Origin: Bacillota bacterium | GTDB taxonomy: Bacteria; Bacillota; Clostridia; Clostridiales; Clostridiaceae | NCBI GenBank assembly: GCA_030706015.1 | Contig: JAUZPI010000040.1 | Coordinates: forward strand, 1 to 41,360 | DNA length: 41,360 nt | Direction of reading: 5' to 3' | In this document: piece by piece, positions 1 to 7,227 of the stretch | Layout: each line of letters starts with the position of its first letter | How positions within the stretch are numbered: position 1 is the first letter of the stretch | Made by a program: the position numbers and the translations under genes | The notes under the pieces: generated by a model | Told to the model about the DNA's origin: nothing | Database searches by the model: none | What the model saw: only the letters and a program-made list of their open reading frames with translations

Positions 1-1
1 C

Positions 2-214
2 AGTGTAATTGATATTTACGTAAATAATTTCAAGCTGGTTGATAATGGAGCGCCTGTTTTTACAGAAGAAGAGTATCAGAAGGCAGAAGCTTCTTTAGTA
101 GACCGTAATATTGAAATATATATAGATTTTAAACAAGGAAATGAAAGTATCACAGTATGGACATGTGATTATTCCTTAGATTATGTAAAAATAAATTCTA
201 ACTATATATCCTAA
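2..214 (+). CDS. argJ: ArgJ, glutamate N-acetyltransferase (C-terminal fragment)
   Basis: This is the last 70 codons of a gene that enters from the left edge of the window, ending in TAA at 212-214. ArgJ transfers the acetyl group of N-acetylornithine to glutamate in the cytoplasmic arginine pathway. The family's C-terminal signature, a Trp-x-Cys-Asp core followed by DYVKIN and a Tyr three residues later, is present as VWTCDYSLDYVKINSNY. The upstream IDIYVNN and LVDNG stretch also fits the family. The Gly-rich segment just before the Trp, usually GSGSATAWG-like, is diverged here (QGNESITVW). The catalytic Thr autocleavage site lies outside the window, so activity cannot be judged. The palindromic repeat starts 4 bases after the stop codon. 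Confidence 0.78.
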   Translation, partial: SVIDIYVNNFKLVDNGAPVFTEEEYQKAEASLVDRNIEIYIDFKQGNESITVWTCDYSLDYVKINSNYIS

Positions 215-218
215 CTTG

Positions 219-326
219 TTTATCCGATGGCTACCAGTCGTAATACTCCCGCTTCGCCCCTGGATAACGATTTCTAACCTTCAGATGGAGTTTAAAACTC
301 CATCTGAAACTAAGAACTCTGTTTAT
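219..326 (+). repeat. Palindromic intergenic repeat, copy A
   Basis: This begins TTTATCCGATGGCTACCA and ends AGAACTCTGTTTAT. It shares both ends and the internal AACGATTTC with copy C (39660-39793, opposite strand), and shares its first 35 or so bases with copy B (10733-10782). It contains a 14-bp-arm hairpin at 280-308 (arms TTCAGATGGAGTTT and its near-complement). The CCCGCTTC block is not followed by the complementary AAGCGGG seen in B and C, so this copy carries an internal deletion. It may be a non-autonomous relic of an IS200/IS605-type element; no transposase is present. Confidence 0.7.
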
Positions 327-392
327 AACGATGAAATATAGATGACAGCCTACTTGATACACTAAAAGTATATTTTTATGCGAATGATAAAA

Positions 393-443
393 GGGGTGCT
401 GCACAACTACATAATTAGTTGTGCAGCACTCCATTATTTTTTT
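393..443 (+). terminator. Intrinsic terminator after the argJ repeat
   Basis: A 17-bp stem (GGGGTGCTGCACAACTA paired with TAGTTGTGCAGCACTCC) is followed by ATTATTTTTTT. It would end transcripts running through argJ and the repeat, before the downstream membrane-protein gene. Confidence 0.85.
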
Positions 444-524
444 GTAAAAGTTAAAGTATGGTGATAAGGAGCCTTACAAGTGTTGTATAATTAATTTAAT
501 AAGTATTTGAATGGGGGATGTAAT

Positions 525-974
525 ATGGATTTAAAAACGGAAATAAGAAAAAAAACACCTTGGCATTTATGGATTATTTCAATATTCTTTATTTTTATAT
601 ATGCATATGGTGTATATGATTATTTTATGATGTTAGGGCATAATGTGGACTACTACAATGCCAGAGGTTATGGAGAGAATGTAGTAAAGTATTTTACCAA
701 CTATCCAATTCCATTTTTGATTTTATATACTACTAACGTATTAACAGGTCTTTTAGCACCAATACTGCTTTTATTCAAGAAAAAAATAGCTGCTTCTATT
801 GCATTAGTTTCTGCTGTCTCTGATACGCTTTTACTTATCCTTACATTTTTATTCCGTAATCGCTTAAATGTTTTGGGAATAAGTATTGCCATCTTTGATA
901 TTGGAATTGCCATAATTACATTTGGATTATATTTTTATTGCAATAAAATGAAGGAGAGGGATATTCTGCATTAA
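525..974 (+). CDS. Small four-helix membrane protein of unknown function
   Basis: The product is 149 residues. ATG at 525 is preferred over an in-frame TTG at 507 because GGGGG at 512-516 gives it a well-placed ribosome binding site. Four hydrophobic helices are visible at roughly residues 14-31, 62-80, 84-105 and 112-133, with a short polar loop after the first (HNVDYYNARGYGEN). The layout of WHLW near the N-terminus, a following YDY motif and four helices resembles a widespread family of small uncharacterised membrane proteins, but no specific family can be named. A TATAAT at 486-491 may be its -10 box. It stands alone between a terminator and a long non-coding stretch, so the context gives no functional clue. 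Confidence 0.7.
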   Translation: MDLKTEIRKKTPWHLWIISIFFIFIYAYGVYDYFMMLGHNVDYYNARGYGENVVKYFTNYPIPFLILYTTNVLTGLLAPILLLFKKKIAASIALVSAVSDTLLLILTFLFRNRLNVLGISIAIFDIGIAIITFGLYFYCNKMKERDILH

Positions 975-1472
975 GTAACAAACTGTTTAAGTATTAGCAT
1001 ATGAATAAGCTTGAAATATCTCTTAACAAATTATCAAAAGTCATGAGGCTGTCTGTCGCATTAGCATAAAAATTTACTAACGCGACAGATTTATAAAGAA
1101 TATAGCAATATCCCAAATTCCATATCTTTTAGGTTTTAAGAACTTCATAATAGTAGTCACATCCTATAACTACAACACATCTTGCTTACAGAAACCAATG
1201 AACTGAAAAGGGAGTATCCTCATAAATATATGAATCCTCACCCATATTCTTTGCATATTCAATTCCATCTAAATCGTATAGTAATTTTGAAAGTATATTA
1301 TAAAATTTAATTGAATATAATTGAGAATGAATTAAAATGCATTTAATGTTAAATATAATAAAATTATAATCAACATTAAAATAATATATTTAGAAATAAA
1401 AATAAAATACGATAATGTAATTATATTGTTGTACATTTGCTAATATTAAGATTATGTACGAGGTGAAGTTGA
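975..1472. other. A/T-rich intergenic stretch with a hairpin
   Basis: A 7-bp inverted repeat (CTGTCGC at 1053-1059, GCGACAG at 1082-1088) follows the membrane-protein gene. It lacks a good U-tract, so it is only a possible terminator. The right half is very A/T-rich and must hold the promoter of the HD-GYP gene, but no convincing -35/-10 pair stands out. The middle holds a possible gene remnant, listed separately. Confidence 0.4.
1186..1384 (-). pseudogene. Possible gene remnant, family unknown
   Basis: On the minus strand an open frame of about 66 codons ends in TAA at 1186-1188. Its last 33 codons read like real protein, with segments LLYDLDGIEYAKNMGEDSY and YEDTPFSVHWFL. There is no plausible start codon or ribosome binding site upstream, and the 5' part is low-complexity A/T-rich sequence. 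It could be the 3' tail of a lost gene or a chance open frame. No family is recognised. Confidence 0.25.
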
Positions 1473-2546
1473 ATGTTAAATAACAAAAAAACAATATCAA
1501 TAAGTAATCTAAAAGCAGGAATGATAGCTGCTGATGATATATATGAAAAAAACAATATGTTACTAGCAAAAGACCGTGTAATTACTGAATCAGTAATAGC
1601 TAAACTTAAACAGACTTATGTAATAGATAGCATTGAAGTATACATAGAAAGTGAATTACCTGAAAAGAGTTTAAATAATACCTTATCATTTAACTTGAAA
1701 ACAATAGATGAACTGGAGAATATTTTAAGTAGTTTCTCGGTTAATTTGGAGAAGGTATTTGAAAGTATATCAGACATGAGGCAAACTGATATAGAAGAGT
1801 TGAGATCTTTTACGAAAAATATTCGAGATAAATTTACTGCAACAGAGGTAATTCTTAAAAATATTGCTCTTAACAGCAGCGGAGAGGAAAACCTTTATAG
1901 ACATAGTATAAATGTTGCTGCCATTAGCTTTATACTTGGAAAGTGGCTGGGGATTACAGGGAAAGAGCTGAATTTTTTGATTTACTCTGCGGCATTGCAT
2001 GACTTTGGTAAAACAAAACTAGATAAAGGTATAGTACAAAAAAGCAGCAAGCTAACGTCTGAGGAGTATAAGAAATTCAAAACACATCCTATCATTGGTT
2101 ATGAATTTATAAAAAAATTTCCGTATTTGGATCCTTCTGTGGGCTATGGAATACTAATGCATCATGAACGCATGGATGGATCTGGATATCCCCTAGGACT
2201 TAAGCAAGATAAAATACATGAATTTTCAAAAATAATTGCCATCGCAGACTTATTTGATGATATTAGTTCAGGAAAGTACTCTAAGGACATTAAAGGCCCT
2301 TTTGAAGTACTTAATATCATCAGGCAAGAAAGCTTTAAAAAACTTGACTATAAATATTGCAATATGTTTTTAAGTCATATGATAAATTACTACATTGGAG
2401 AAAAGGTAATTTTAAGTGATAAACGTTTATGCAAGGTTGTCCAAGTTAATATGGATGACCTGTTAAATCCTATATTGCTTGACGGTAATGTTTTACTTGA
2501 TTTAAGTAAAGAAGAAAACATATATGTTGAAAGATTTGCCCCATGA
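1473..2546 (+). CDS. HD-GYP domain protein, probable c-di-GMP phosphodiesterase
   Basis: The product is 357 residues and is likely to hydrolyse cyclic di-GMP in the cytoplasm. GAGGTG lies 9 bases before the ATG. Residues 1-60 form a small N-terminal domain of the type often found in front of HD-GYP. Residues about 75-130 are predicted helical. The HD-GYP domain covers about 135-290. Visible metal and substrate residues are His144 (YRHS), His176-Asp177 (LHDFGK), His205 (THP), His230-His231-Glu232 and the GYP-loop motif DGSGYP at 235-240. All hallmark residues are intact, so catalysis is likely. There are no membrane segments and no receiver domain, so the input signal is unknown. A short C-terminal tail follows the domain. 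Confidence 0.9.
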   Translation: MLNNKKTISISNLKAGMIAADDIYEKNNMLLAKDRVITESVIAKLKQTYVIDSIEVYIESELPEKSLNNTLSFNLKTIDELENILSSFSVNLEKVFESISDMRQTDIEELRSFTKNIRDKFTATEVILKNIALNSSGEENLYRHSINVAAISFILGKWLGITGKELNFLIYSAALHDFGKTKLDKGIVQKSSKLTSEEYKKFKTHPIIGYEFIKKFPYLDPSVGYGILMHHERMDGSGYPLGLKQDKIHEFSKIIAIADLFDDISSGKYSKDIKGPFEVLNIIRQESFKKLDYKYCNMFLSHMINYYIGEKVILSDKRLCKVVQVNMDDLLNPILLDGNVLLDLSKEENIYVERFAP

Positions 2547-2557
2547 AGCAAAATATT

Positions 2558-2614
2558 TAAGGAGCTTTTTTATGATGATTTTGTTGCAGCTTTTTATCAT
2601 AGAGAAGCTCCTTA
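2558..2614. terminator. Hairpin between convergent genes
   Basis: TAAGGAGCTT pairs with AAGCTCCTTA across a long loop that itself contains a TATGAT/ATCATA pair. It lies between the ends of the HD-GYP gene and the convergent MFS gene and may stop both transcripts. T-runs inside the loop make the fold less typical. Confidence 0.5.
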
Positions 2615-2647
2615 GTTCTAAGTAACACCGCATACATATTACAGTTT

Positions 2648-3919
2648 TTATAATTTGCGGATTGGGGACCATAAGGCAATTGAAACCTCAACTCCCTTGG
2701 AAACAGCTGCGATCGCGAATACTGCAACTGGACTGATTGAATTCGAAACTAAACTACCTACCATCATGCCAAGCGGCATAGCCAGGCGGGTAACCACACG
2801 AGAGAAACTAACCACTCTTCCTAACATATTCGAAGGAATAGTTTCCTGACGTATGGATGTGCAAAGCGTGTTCCATGCCACGTTGCAGATTGTAACGATA
2901 CCAAACGCGATCCCTGGAGCTAGCCAAAACCGAGTAACTAATGCATAAATAAAACCACATGTCCCTACAATTAAGAGTATAGGTATAAGTAATCCCCTTC
3001 TAAAATAGCGTTCCAAAGGAACTACGATAATACTTCCCACTAAACCACCAAGTCCAAGAAACGCATAGTTGTAGCTAATTTGAACCGCATTTAGATGGAG
3101 TGTGGAGAGAAGATAGAACATCAAAACTCCATAGGCTGCACTGTACCCAAAGTTTCCAATCATGGCCTGCAGAGAGAGAGTAAAATTCAACTTGTCGTGT
3201 ATTAAAAAATGCAGTCCCTCCCCCATACCACGAAAAATCTCACTTAGTCCCGTTTTTGCAGTTGGTTTTCCCAATGTATGTATCCTCCATATAGCCCATA
3301 ATGTGCCTGTGAAAGATATGACATCAAACCATAAGGTACGGTAGCCTCCGAAAGTGGTTATCGTAATACCGGCGATAATAGGACCAAGTAAATCACCGGC
3401 TTGATTTACTAATTGGTAGGAGGAATTTGCCTTAGTAAGGTTTTTATTGCCTATTATGTCGGGGATAACGGCTACAACCGATACGTCAAAAAGTAATGAC
3501 AACCCTGACAAAAGAAATGATACAACATAGAGTTGCCAAAGTTGCAAGATGCCCAGCATTTGCATTAATGGAAGCAAAGCCACTAGAATCGCTCGTGTTA
3601 CATCAGCGAACATCATCAGTCGTCGACGGTCCCAGTGATCAACACACACGCCAATGATTGGACCAAATAACACAATGGGCAATACACCGACTGCAAACAT
3701 TGAACCCATAACAATAGCTGAATGCGTTAATTCGTATGAAATCCATGGTATGGCAAAGGTAAAAAGTGCATCACCTAGTCTCGAAACTAGCTGCCCAATT
3801 AGGAAAATAAGAAATTGAAGTGGCAACTGTTTAGAGATAGAATTGTCCAATCGGTGTGGAAGCAGTCTAAGAACGGAACTATCCTCATTCTTCAATTCTT
3901 TAAAAGATTCATTATTCAT
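2648..3919 (-). CDS. MFS exporter, macrolide/enterobactin-efflux (MFS_3) type
   Basis: The product is 423 residues with about twelve hydrophobic helices. The loop between helices 2 and 3 carries the MFS signature in the form GVCVDHWDRRRLMM. The order of motifs (GQLVSRLGDALFTFAIPW in helix 1, FDVSVVAVIPDII near helix 4-5, ANSSYQLVNQAGDLLGPIIAG) is typical of the MefA/EntS-like group that exports drugs or siderophores. The substrate cannot be told. The start ATG overlaps the stop of the upstream membrane-protein gene by four bases (ATGA), so it is translated within the TetR operon. Its DNA is visibly richer in G and C, with codons such as GCG, CGG and GGC, than nearly all neighbours, which suggests recent transfer. 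Confidence 0.85.
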   Translation of the reverse strand: MNNESFKELKNEDSSVLRLLPHRLDNSISKQLPLQFLIFLIGQLVSRLGDALFTFAIPWISYELTHSAIVMGSMFAVGVLPIVLFGPIIGVCVDHWDRRRLMMFADVTRAILVALLPLMQMLGILQLWQLYVVSFLLSGLSLLFDVSVVAVIPDIIGNKNLTKANSSYQLVNQAGDLLGPIIAGITITTFGGYRTLWFDVISFTGTLWAIWRIHTLGKPTAKTGLSEIFRGMGEGLHFLIHDKLNFTLSLQAMIGNFGYSAAYGVLMFYLLSTLHLNAVQISYNYAFLGLGGLVGSIIVVPLERYFRRGLLIPILLIVGTCGFIYALVTRFWLAPGIAFGIVTICNVAWNTLCTSIRQETIPSNMLGRVVSFSRVVTRLAMPLGMMVGSLVSNSISPVAVFAIAAVSKGVEVSIALWSPIRKL

Positions 3920-4353
3920 TTAATCACCTTGTATCTGGTCTGTTCCAATAAAATTACCCAACAAGAATCCAGATAATAAAAAGGAAAAAAATCACCTAAT
4001 CCCATAAAAAACTCATTAATAAAATTGCTATTTAATAATAAAACTGATTCAAACATTCCTATTAAATATAATATTCCAAATGAAAATCCATAAAGCAACC
4101 CTTTAACTGGCTTTTTCCAGGGTAATTTGTTTTCGATTAATATAAAGATGAAGGCGAAAATACTAAAGGCTAACAGCTCCCAAATAACAACAACAGGCAT
4201 AAGCATACCGCTTTTGACAAATATACTTGGTTTTAATAAAGATACGTTTGATGAATCTAAAGGTGATATTAATCCATGAAGGATAAAGTCAAAGGAAGCG
4301 CTAATTATAATAATTAATGAAACTTTCCACCATTCTTTTTTTAAGCTTACCAT
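3916..4353 (-). CDS. Membrane protein of a TetR operon, probably 3'-truncated and frameshifted
   Basis: The product is 145 residues with helices at about 10-30, 48-72 and 85-110. It resembles small Firmicute membrane proteins that sit next to TetR regulators, although I know of no function. After residue about 120 (FMGLGDFF) the reading frame turns polar (SCWVILLEQTRYKVIK). The adjacent frame encodes a convincing hydrophobic helix, LLSGFLLGNFI, and is reached by losing one base in the seven-base homopolymer at 3984-3990. Either frame ends within about 25 codons, exactly where the foreign-looking MFS gene begins. I infer a gene cut at its 3' end by recombination that brought in the exporter, with an added frameshift. 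Confidence 0.6.
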   Translation of the reverse strand: MVSLKKEWWKVSLIIIISASFDFILHGLISPLDSSNVSLLKPSIFVKSGMLMPVVVIWELLAFSIFAFIFILIENKLPWKKPVKGLLYGFSFGILYLIGMFESVLLLNSNFINEFFMGLGDFFPFYYLDSCWVILLEQTRYKVIK

Positions 4354-4356
4354 AAA

Positions 4357-4950
4357 TCAATTCATCTCCTCATTAATTAATAATTTGTATAAAAATTTAA
4401 GATTTGAAATTATACTTTTTTTGGTTTCATCAATGCTTTTATTTGCATTACGATTATTAATCCATTTGCTCAGCTCTCCATGGAGATATGTAATTAAAAT
4501 ATCGCTGATTAAATTAGCTTTTTTTTCAGAAAGGGTATTGTTACTTTTCATTACCTCTTTTATAAAACCTTCCTTTGGTTTATTTATCATTGCTATGATT
4601 TTAGATGATGGAATCCCTTCTATATGTTCCAGCCATATTAGTCTATACCAGCCAGGGTGTTCCATTGAAAAGCTAATGATGCTAGACAAAAACAGATAAA
4701 AGTTTTCTTCACTGTTTATTTGAGAATGTGAATTTTCATCTACATACTCCATCATTTTCATCATAACCTGCCCAAGAGACTCCCAAAAGATTTCGTTTAG
4801 ATCATGATAATAATTATAAATATTTGTGTGTGCACAGCCAATTTCTTTTGATATCCCTCTTAAATTTACACCTTTAATTCCTTGATTTTTTTCAATCAAA
4901 CCTAGAGTTGTTTCTATTATGACTCCTTTATTTACTGAAATTCTATTCAT
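4357..4950 (-). CDS. TetR/AcrR-family transcriptional repressor
   Basis: The product is 197 residues. The N-terminal helix-turn-helix spans roughly residues 12-52, with the recognition segment ISKEIGCAHTNIYNYYHD followed by the family-typical aromatic helix. The remainder is an alpha-helical ligand and dimerisation domain (about 55-195) with no conserved signature, so the inducer is unknown. AGGTGAT lies about ten bases before the ATG on the minus strand. The gene heads the operon TetR-membrane protein-MFS, with a 3-base gap to the next gene. A near-perfect 28-bp palindrome just downstream of its promoter's -10 box is the obvious autoregulatory operator. It probably represses its own operon until an exported compound is bound. 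Confidence 0.9.
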   Translation of the reverse strand: MNRISVNKGVIIETTLGLIEKNQGIKGVNLRGISKEIGCAHTNIYNYYHDLNEIFWESLGQVMMKMMEYVDENSHSQINSEENFYLFLSSIISFSMEHPGWYRLIWLEHIEGIPSSKIIAMINKPKEGFIKEVMKSNNTLSEKKANLISDILITYLHGELSKWINNRNANKSIDETKKSIISNLKFLYKLLINEEMN

Positions 4951-4969
4951 CTTCTAACTATCACCTCGC

Positions 4970-5031
4970 ATTATATTACCAATGGTAATTACCGTTGGTA
5001 ATATTATACCGGTAAAATCCATTTTTGGCAA
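4970..5031 (-). promoter_or_regulatory. Promoter and palindromic operator of the TetR operon
   Basis: On the minus strand, TTGCCA (5026-5031) and TATAAT (5003-5008) are 17 bp apart. Immediately downstream, 4975-5002 is a palindrome of 14-bp half-sites: ATTACCAATGGTAA and TTACCGTTGGTAAT, with one mismatch between the arms. Bound repressor would cover the transcription start. A further GGTAA-type half-site sits between -10 and -35 (CCGGTAA at 5010-5016). Confidence 0.82.
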
Positions 5032-5056
5032 TAAGGCTCCAGTAGAGGTAATCTGA

Positions 5057-5167
5057 CTAAAAAGCTTTATTTCCAAGGGGAAAGTCTGTCATCATTGTGG
5101 TGCTGAAACTTTATCAAGAAATGAAAAATATTGTAGAATAATAATTTTGTTATTTGTGGGATTATAA
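5057..5167 (+). pseudogene. Zinc-ribbon remnant
   Basis: An open stretch of about 36 codons without a start encodes KVCHHCGAETLSRNEKYC, matching the N-terminal zinc ribbon found on many small Firmicute proteins (two CxxC-like knuckles, with the second reduced to a single Cys). It runs into hydrophobic codons and a TAA at 5165-5167. No ATG, GTG or TTG with a ribosome binding site precedes it, so I read it as a gene relic. Confidence 0.35.
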
Positions 5168-5214
5168 GGATTTCTTACGTCTAAATATTTATATAAATAA
5201 AAGGGGGTGAGTTT

Positions 5215-5394
5215 ATGGGTATACTTACTTGGGACAGGATTCAGGTGCTTGAAAAAAAATTAGAGGTTATTGAGAAACATTTGGTTAGTTTAGAGGAGAA
5301 AATTGATACTATCAGCAAAGAAAATAACTCAATTAAAGGTTTAGAAGAAAAAATGATTGAAATTAGAAATCAAGTATTTGAATTAAAGAAATAA
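5215..5394 (+). CDS. Small coiled-coil protein, 59 residues
   Basis: A perfect ribosome binding site (AAGGGGGTGAG) lies 5-10 bases before the ATG. The product is almost entirely a charged amphipathic helix. From residue 9 to the end, hydrophobic residues recur every three to four positions (LEKKLEVIEKHLVSLEEKI and so on), consistent with a dimeric or trimeric coiled coil. There is no signal peptide or membrane segment. It is a single-gene unit closed by a strong terminator at 5428-5468. Short proteins of this look are common and unnamed in clostridia; no function is proposed. Confidence 0.75.
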   Translation: MGILTWDRIQVLEKKLEVIEKHLVSLEEKIDTISKENNSIKGLEEKMIEIRNQVFELKK

Positions 5395-5427
5395 ATTAAT
5401 AGAATGAGTTAAATATATATGTACTCT

Positions 5428-5468
5428 AAATAATTAAGGGAAGTCAAAGCGGCTTCCCTTAATTATTT
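5428..5468. terminator. Strong bidirectional-looking terminator
   Basis: A perfect 16-bp stem (AAATAATTAAGGGAAG and its complement) with a 9-base loop lies between the coiled-coil gene and the convergent carbonic anhydrase gene. A/T flanks on both sides allow it to serve either strand. Confidence 0.85.
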
Positions 5469-5546
5469 GTATCTTATCAATAATATTCTAAAACATAGCT
5501 TAAATAATAAGTAATGTAATTAAGTAAAAATATACATCAAATTTAT

Positions 5547-6278
5547 TTACTCCATAAAAGTAACTATACCAGTATCAAGGTCATATTTAGCACCAATAAC
5601 TTTTAATTTTTTTTCATTTTCTAATTTTTTTATAACCGAACTTTTTTTGATTTCTGCAATTGAATTCTTTATATTTTCATCAGCAGTTTTCTCATATAAT
5701 TCAGCTTTGGTGGCATTTGGAGACTCTGCTTTGGCCTTTTCAAAGGAAGGGATTATCTTTTTAGTAATTGCTCCAATGCTTCCAGAGGCTTCTCCACCAT
5801 CAACAGCAGCTATTACAGCTCCGCATTTTTCGTGACCCATTACCACAATTAGAGGGGCATTTAGATGCTCAGCTCCATATTCTACACTTCCAAGGGTAAC
5901 AGCATCAATTACATTTCCTGCATCACGAACTACAAATAAGTCTCCTAAAGCCTGATCAAAGACTAACTCAGGTGGTACACGTGAATCAGAGCAGCTTACA
6001 ATGATTGCAAAAGGATGCTGTCCTTTTTTAGAAAGTTCCTCCCTTCGCTCACTGCTAATATTCTTCATTGCCGCCTTATTTGCCGAAAATCTATTATTAC
6101 CCTCTACAAGCAGCTTTTTAGCCTCATCATATGAGGTAATGACTTCAGCTCTTTTATATGTTTCAGGTACAGTGCAGGCATTATTGTTTACATTAGGTTT
6201 CTGAACTGAGTAGCCTGTAACTAAAGTAATTGAAAGTGTTAAAGCAAGGAATAAAGAAAACTTTTTTATTACTGCCAA
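5547..6278 (-). CDS. Exported beta-class carbonic anhydrase
   Basis: The product is 243 residues and interconverts CO2 and bicarbonate. Zinc and catalytic residues are visible: Cys96, Asp98 and Arg100 in CSDSRVPPE, then His149 and Cys152 in GHEKCGAV. The catalytic domain covers about 50-243. Residues 1-23 (Lys-rich start, then FSLFLALTLSITLVTG) form a signal peptide. A lipoprotein Cys would be expected after LVTG in close relatives but is a Tyr here, so the protein is either secreted or held by an uncleaved helix. The start codon is TTG, supported by AAGGAG nine bases upstream and by the absence of an alternative before the signal peptide. It is a single-gene unit. An extracytoplasmic enzyme would supply bicarbonate or CO2 at the cell surface. 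Confidence 0.9.
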   Translation of the reverse strand: MAVIKKFSLFLALTLSITLVTGYSVQKPNVNNNACTVPETYKRAEVITSYDEAKKLLVEGNNRFSANKAAMKNISSERREELSKKGQHPFAIIVSCSDSRVPPELVFDQALGDLFVVRDAGNVIDAVTLGSVEYGAEHLNAPLIVVMGHEKCGAVIAAVDGGEASGSIGAITKKIIPSFEKAKAESPNATKAELYEKTADENIKNSIAEIKKSSVIKKLENEKKLKVIGAKYDLDTGIVTFME

Positions 6279-6447
6279 TTTACACGACTCCTTTTCTTAG
6301 TAATGAACTGATTGTTATAGATATAAATTAATATTTGAAATTCTTATCTTTAATATTCATTGCTTTGACTTTATTTTTAATAGTTTAGTTTTTCCGTATT
6401 TGTAAAAAGTTATCTAAAAGACAATTCAATCAGTGTATAAGCCTATT

Positions 6448-6708
6448 GTTACATAAATAATGAAAAATGTAACCAAATGTAACCAAAATGTAACCCTATA
6501 GAGGCCTTGATATTACTTACTTTATAATAAAAAGTTACATAGTTACATAAATAAAAATATATATACGCGTGTGAGAGGTTTTTAAATTATTATAATTAAA
6601 AGATAGGTATATAGTTTTTATAAAAATGTAACCAAGCAAAAAAGTGCCCCAAGCCATTGAAAATAAAGGCCTTAAAGCTATTTCAAAAATGTAACCTAAA
6701 ATGTAACC
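6448..6708. repeat. Array of TGTAACC repeats in a gene-free stretch
   Basis: Six direct copies of AAATGTAACC lie at 6465-6474, 6475-6484, 6486-6495, 6624-6633, 6687-6696 and 6699-6708. Three inverted GTTACAT copies lie at 6448-6454, 6534-6540 and 6542-6548. The first three direct copies are spaced 10-11 bp apart, one helical turn. The whole gap 6279-6972 has no other convincing gene. The array could be iterons or binding sites left by a phage or plasmid, or an unrecognised regulator site cluster. Confidence 0.65.
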
Positions 6709-6972
6709 GAAAGTTTAAAAAATCAGCTGAAGAGCCAGATATACCAAGGGCTAAAAGGATGTTTTGTCTGCAATAACTTAAACCCCAAAAAGTATGAAAT
6801 TATTGAATAATTTCTATAAAATTATACTGATTCTATACAATATCTTAAATAAAATGCAATTATTTATGTGATTTAACGTTAGATATTAGAATGATATAAG
6901 TGATTTAAACTATAAAAATAGTTCTAAAAGACCTATTTTAGAGTTTCAAAGCGTTGGCATGGATGAATTTAT

Positions 6973-7067
6973 ATGAAAAAATAGTGATTATTTATGATAG
7001 GATGGGATCATGGAACAAGCTTTTAACAGAAAAGAAGCTTCTTCAACAGCTTATAATAAATATATAA
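6973..7067 (+). pseudogene. Relic of an MGDG-synthase-like glycosyltransferase gene
   Basis: The first 35 or so bases match the start of the glycosyltransferase gene at 20207 (ATGA-AAAAATAGT, then TTTATGATAGGATGGG), with one base missing so that the frame breaks at once. The next 50 bases match that gene's 3' end at about 21400-21450 (ATGGA-CAAGCTTT, then TTCTTCA-CAGCTTATA), ending in TAA. About 1.1 kb of the middle has been deleted. This is a decayed paralogue, or a decayed second copy, of the gene 13 kb downstream. Confidence 0.8.
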
Positions 7068-7227
7068 AAGTTTAAAAAATGAATATCTAATCAATAGAAA
7101 GAAATATACACACTGAAGGCTATGTATACATTATATTGAATTCTATGATATAATTAACAAATAGAGTTATTGTTTTATCTAATCTTACTGGTATTATGAA
7201 AAAAACTAGCAAAGGGATTGATGATAA

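Noticed and set aside
231..434. Minus-strand open frame of 67 codons over repeat copy A and the terminator
   Set aside because: It lies entirely on palindromic non-coding sequence and has no ribosome binding site.
1001..1069. 22-codon open frame starting ATG 1001
   Set aside because: No ribosome binding site, and its 3' part overlaps the hairpin arm; too short to support.
6279..6972. Intact phage or plasmid replication gene around the TGTAACC repeats
   Set aside because: No open frame of useful length with a start is present on either strand; only the repeats remain.
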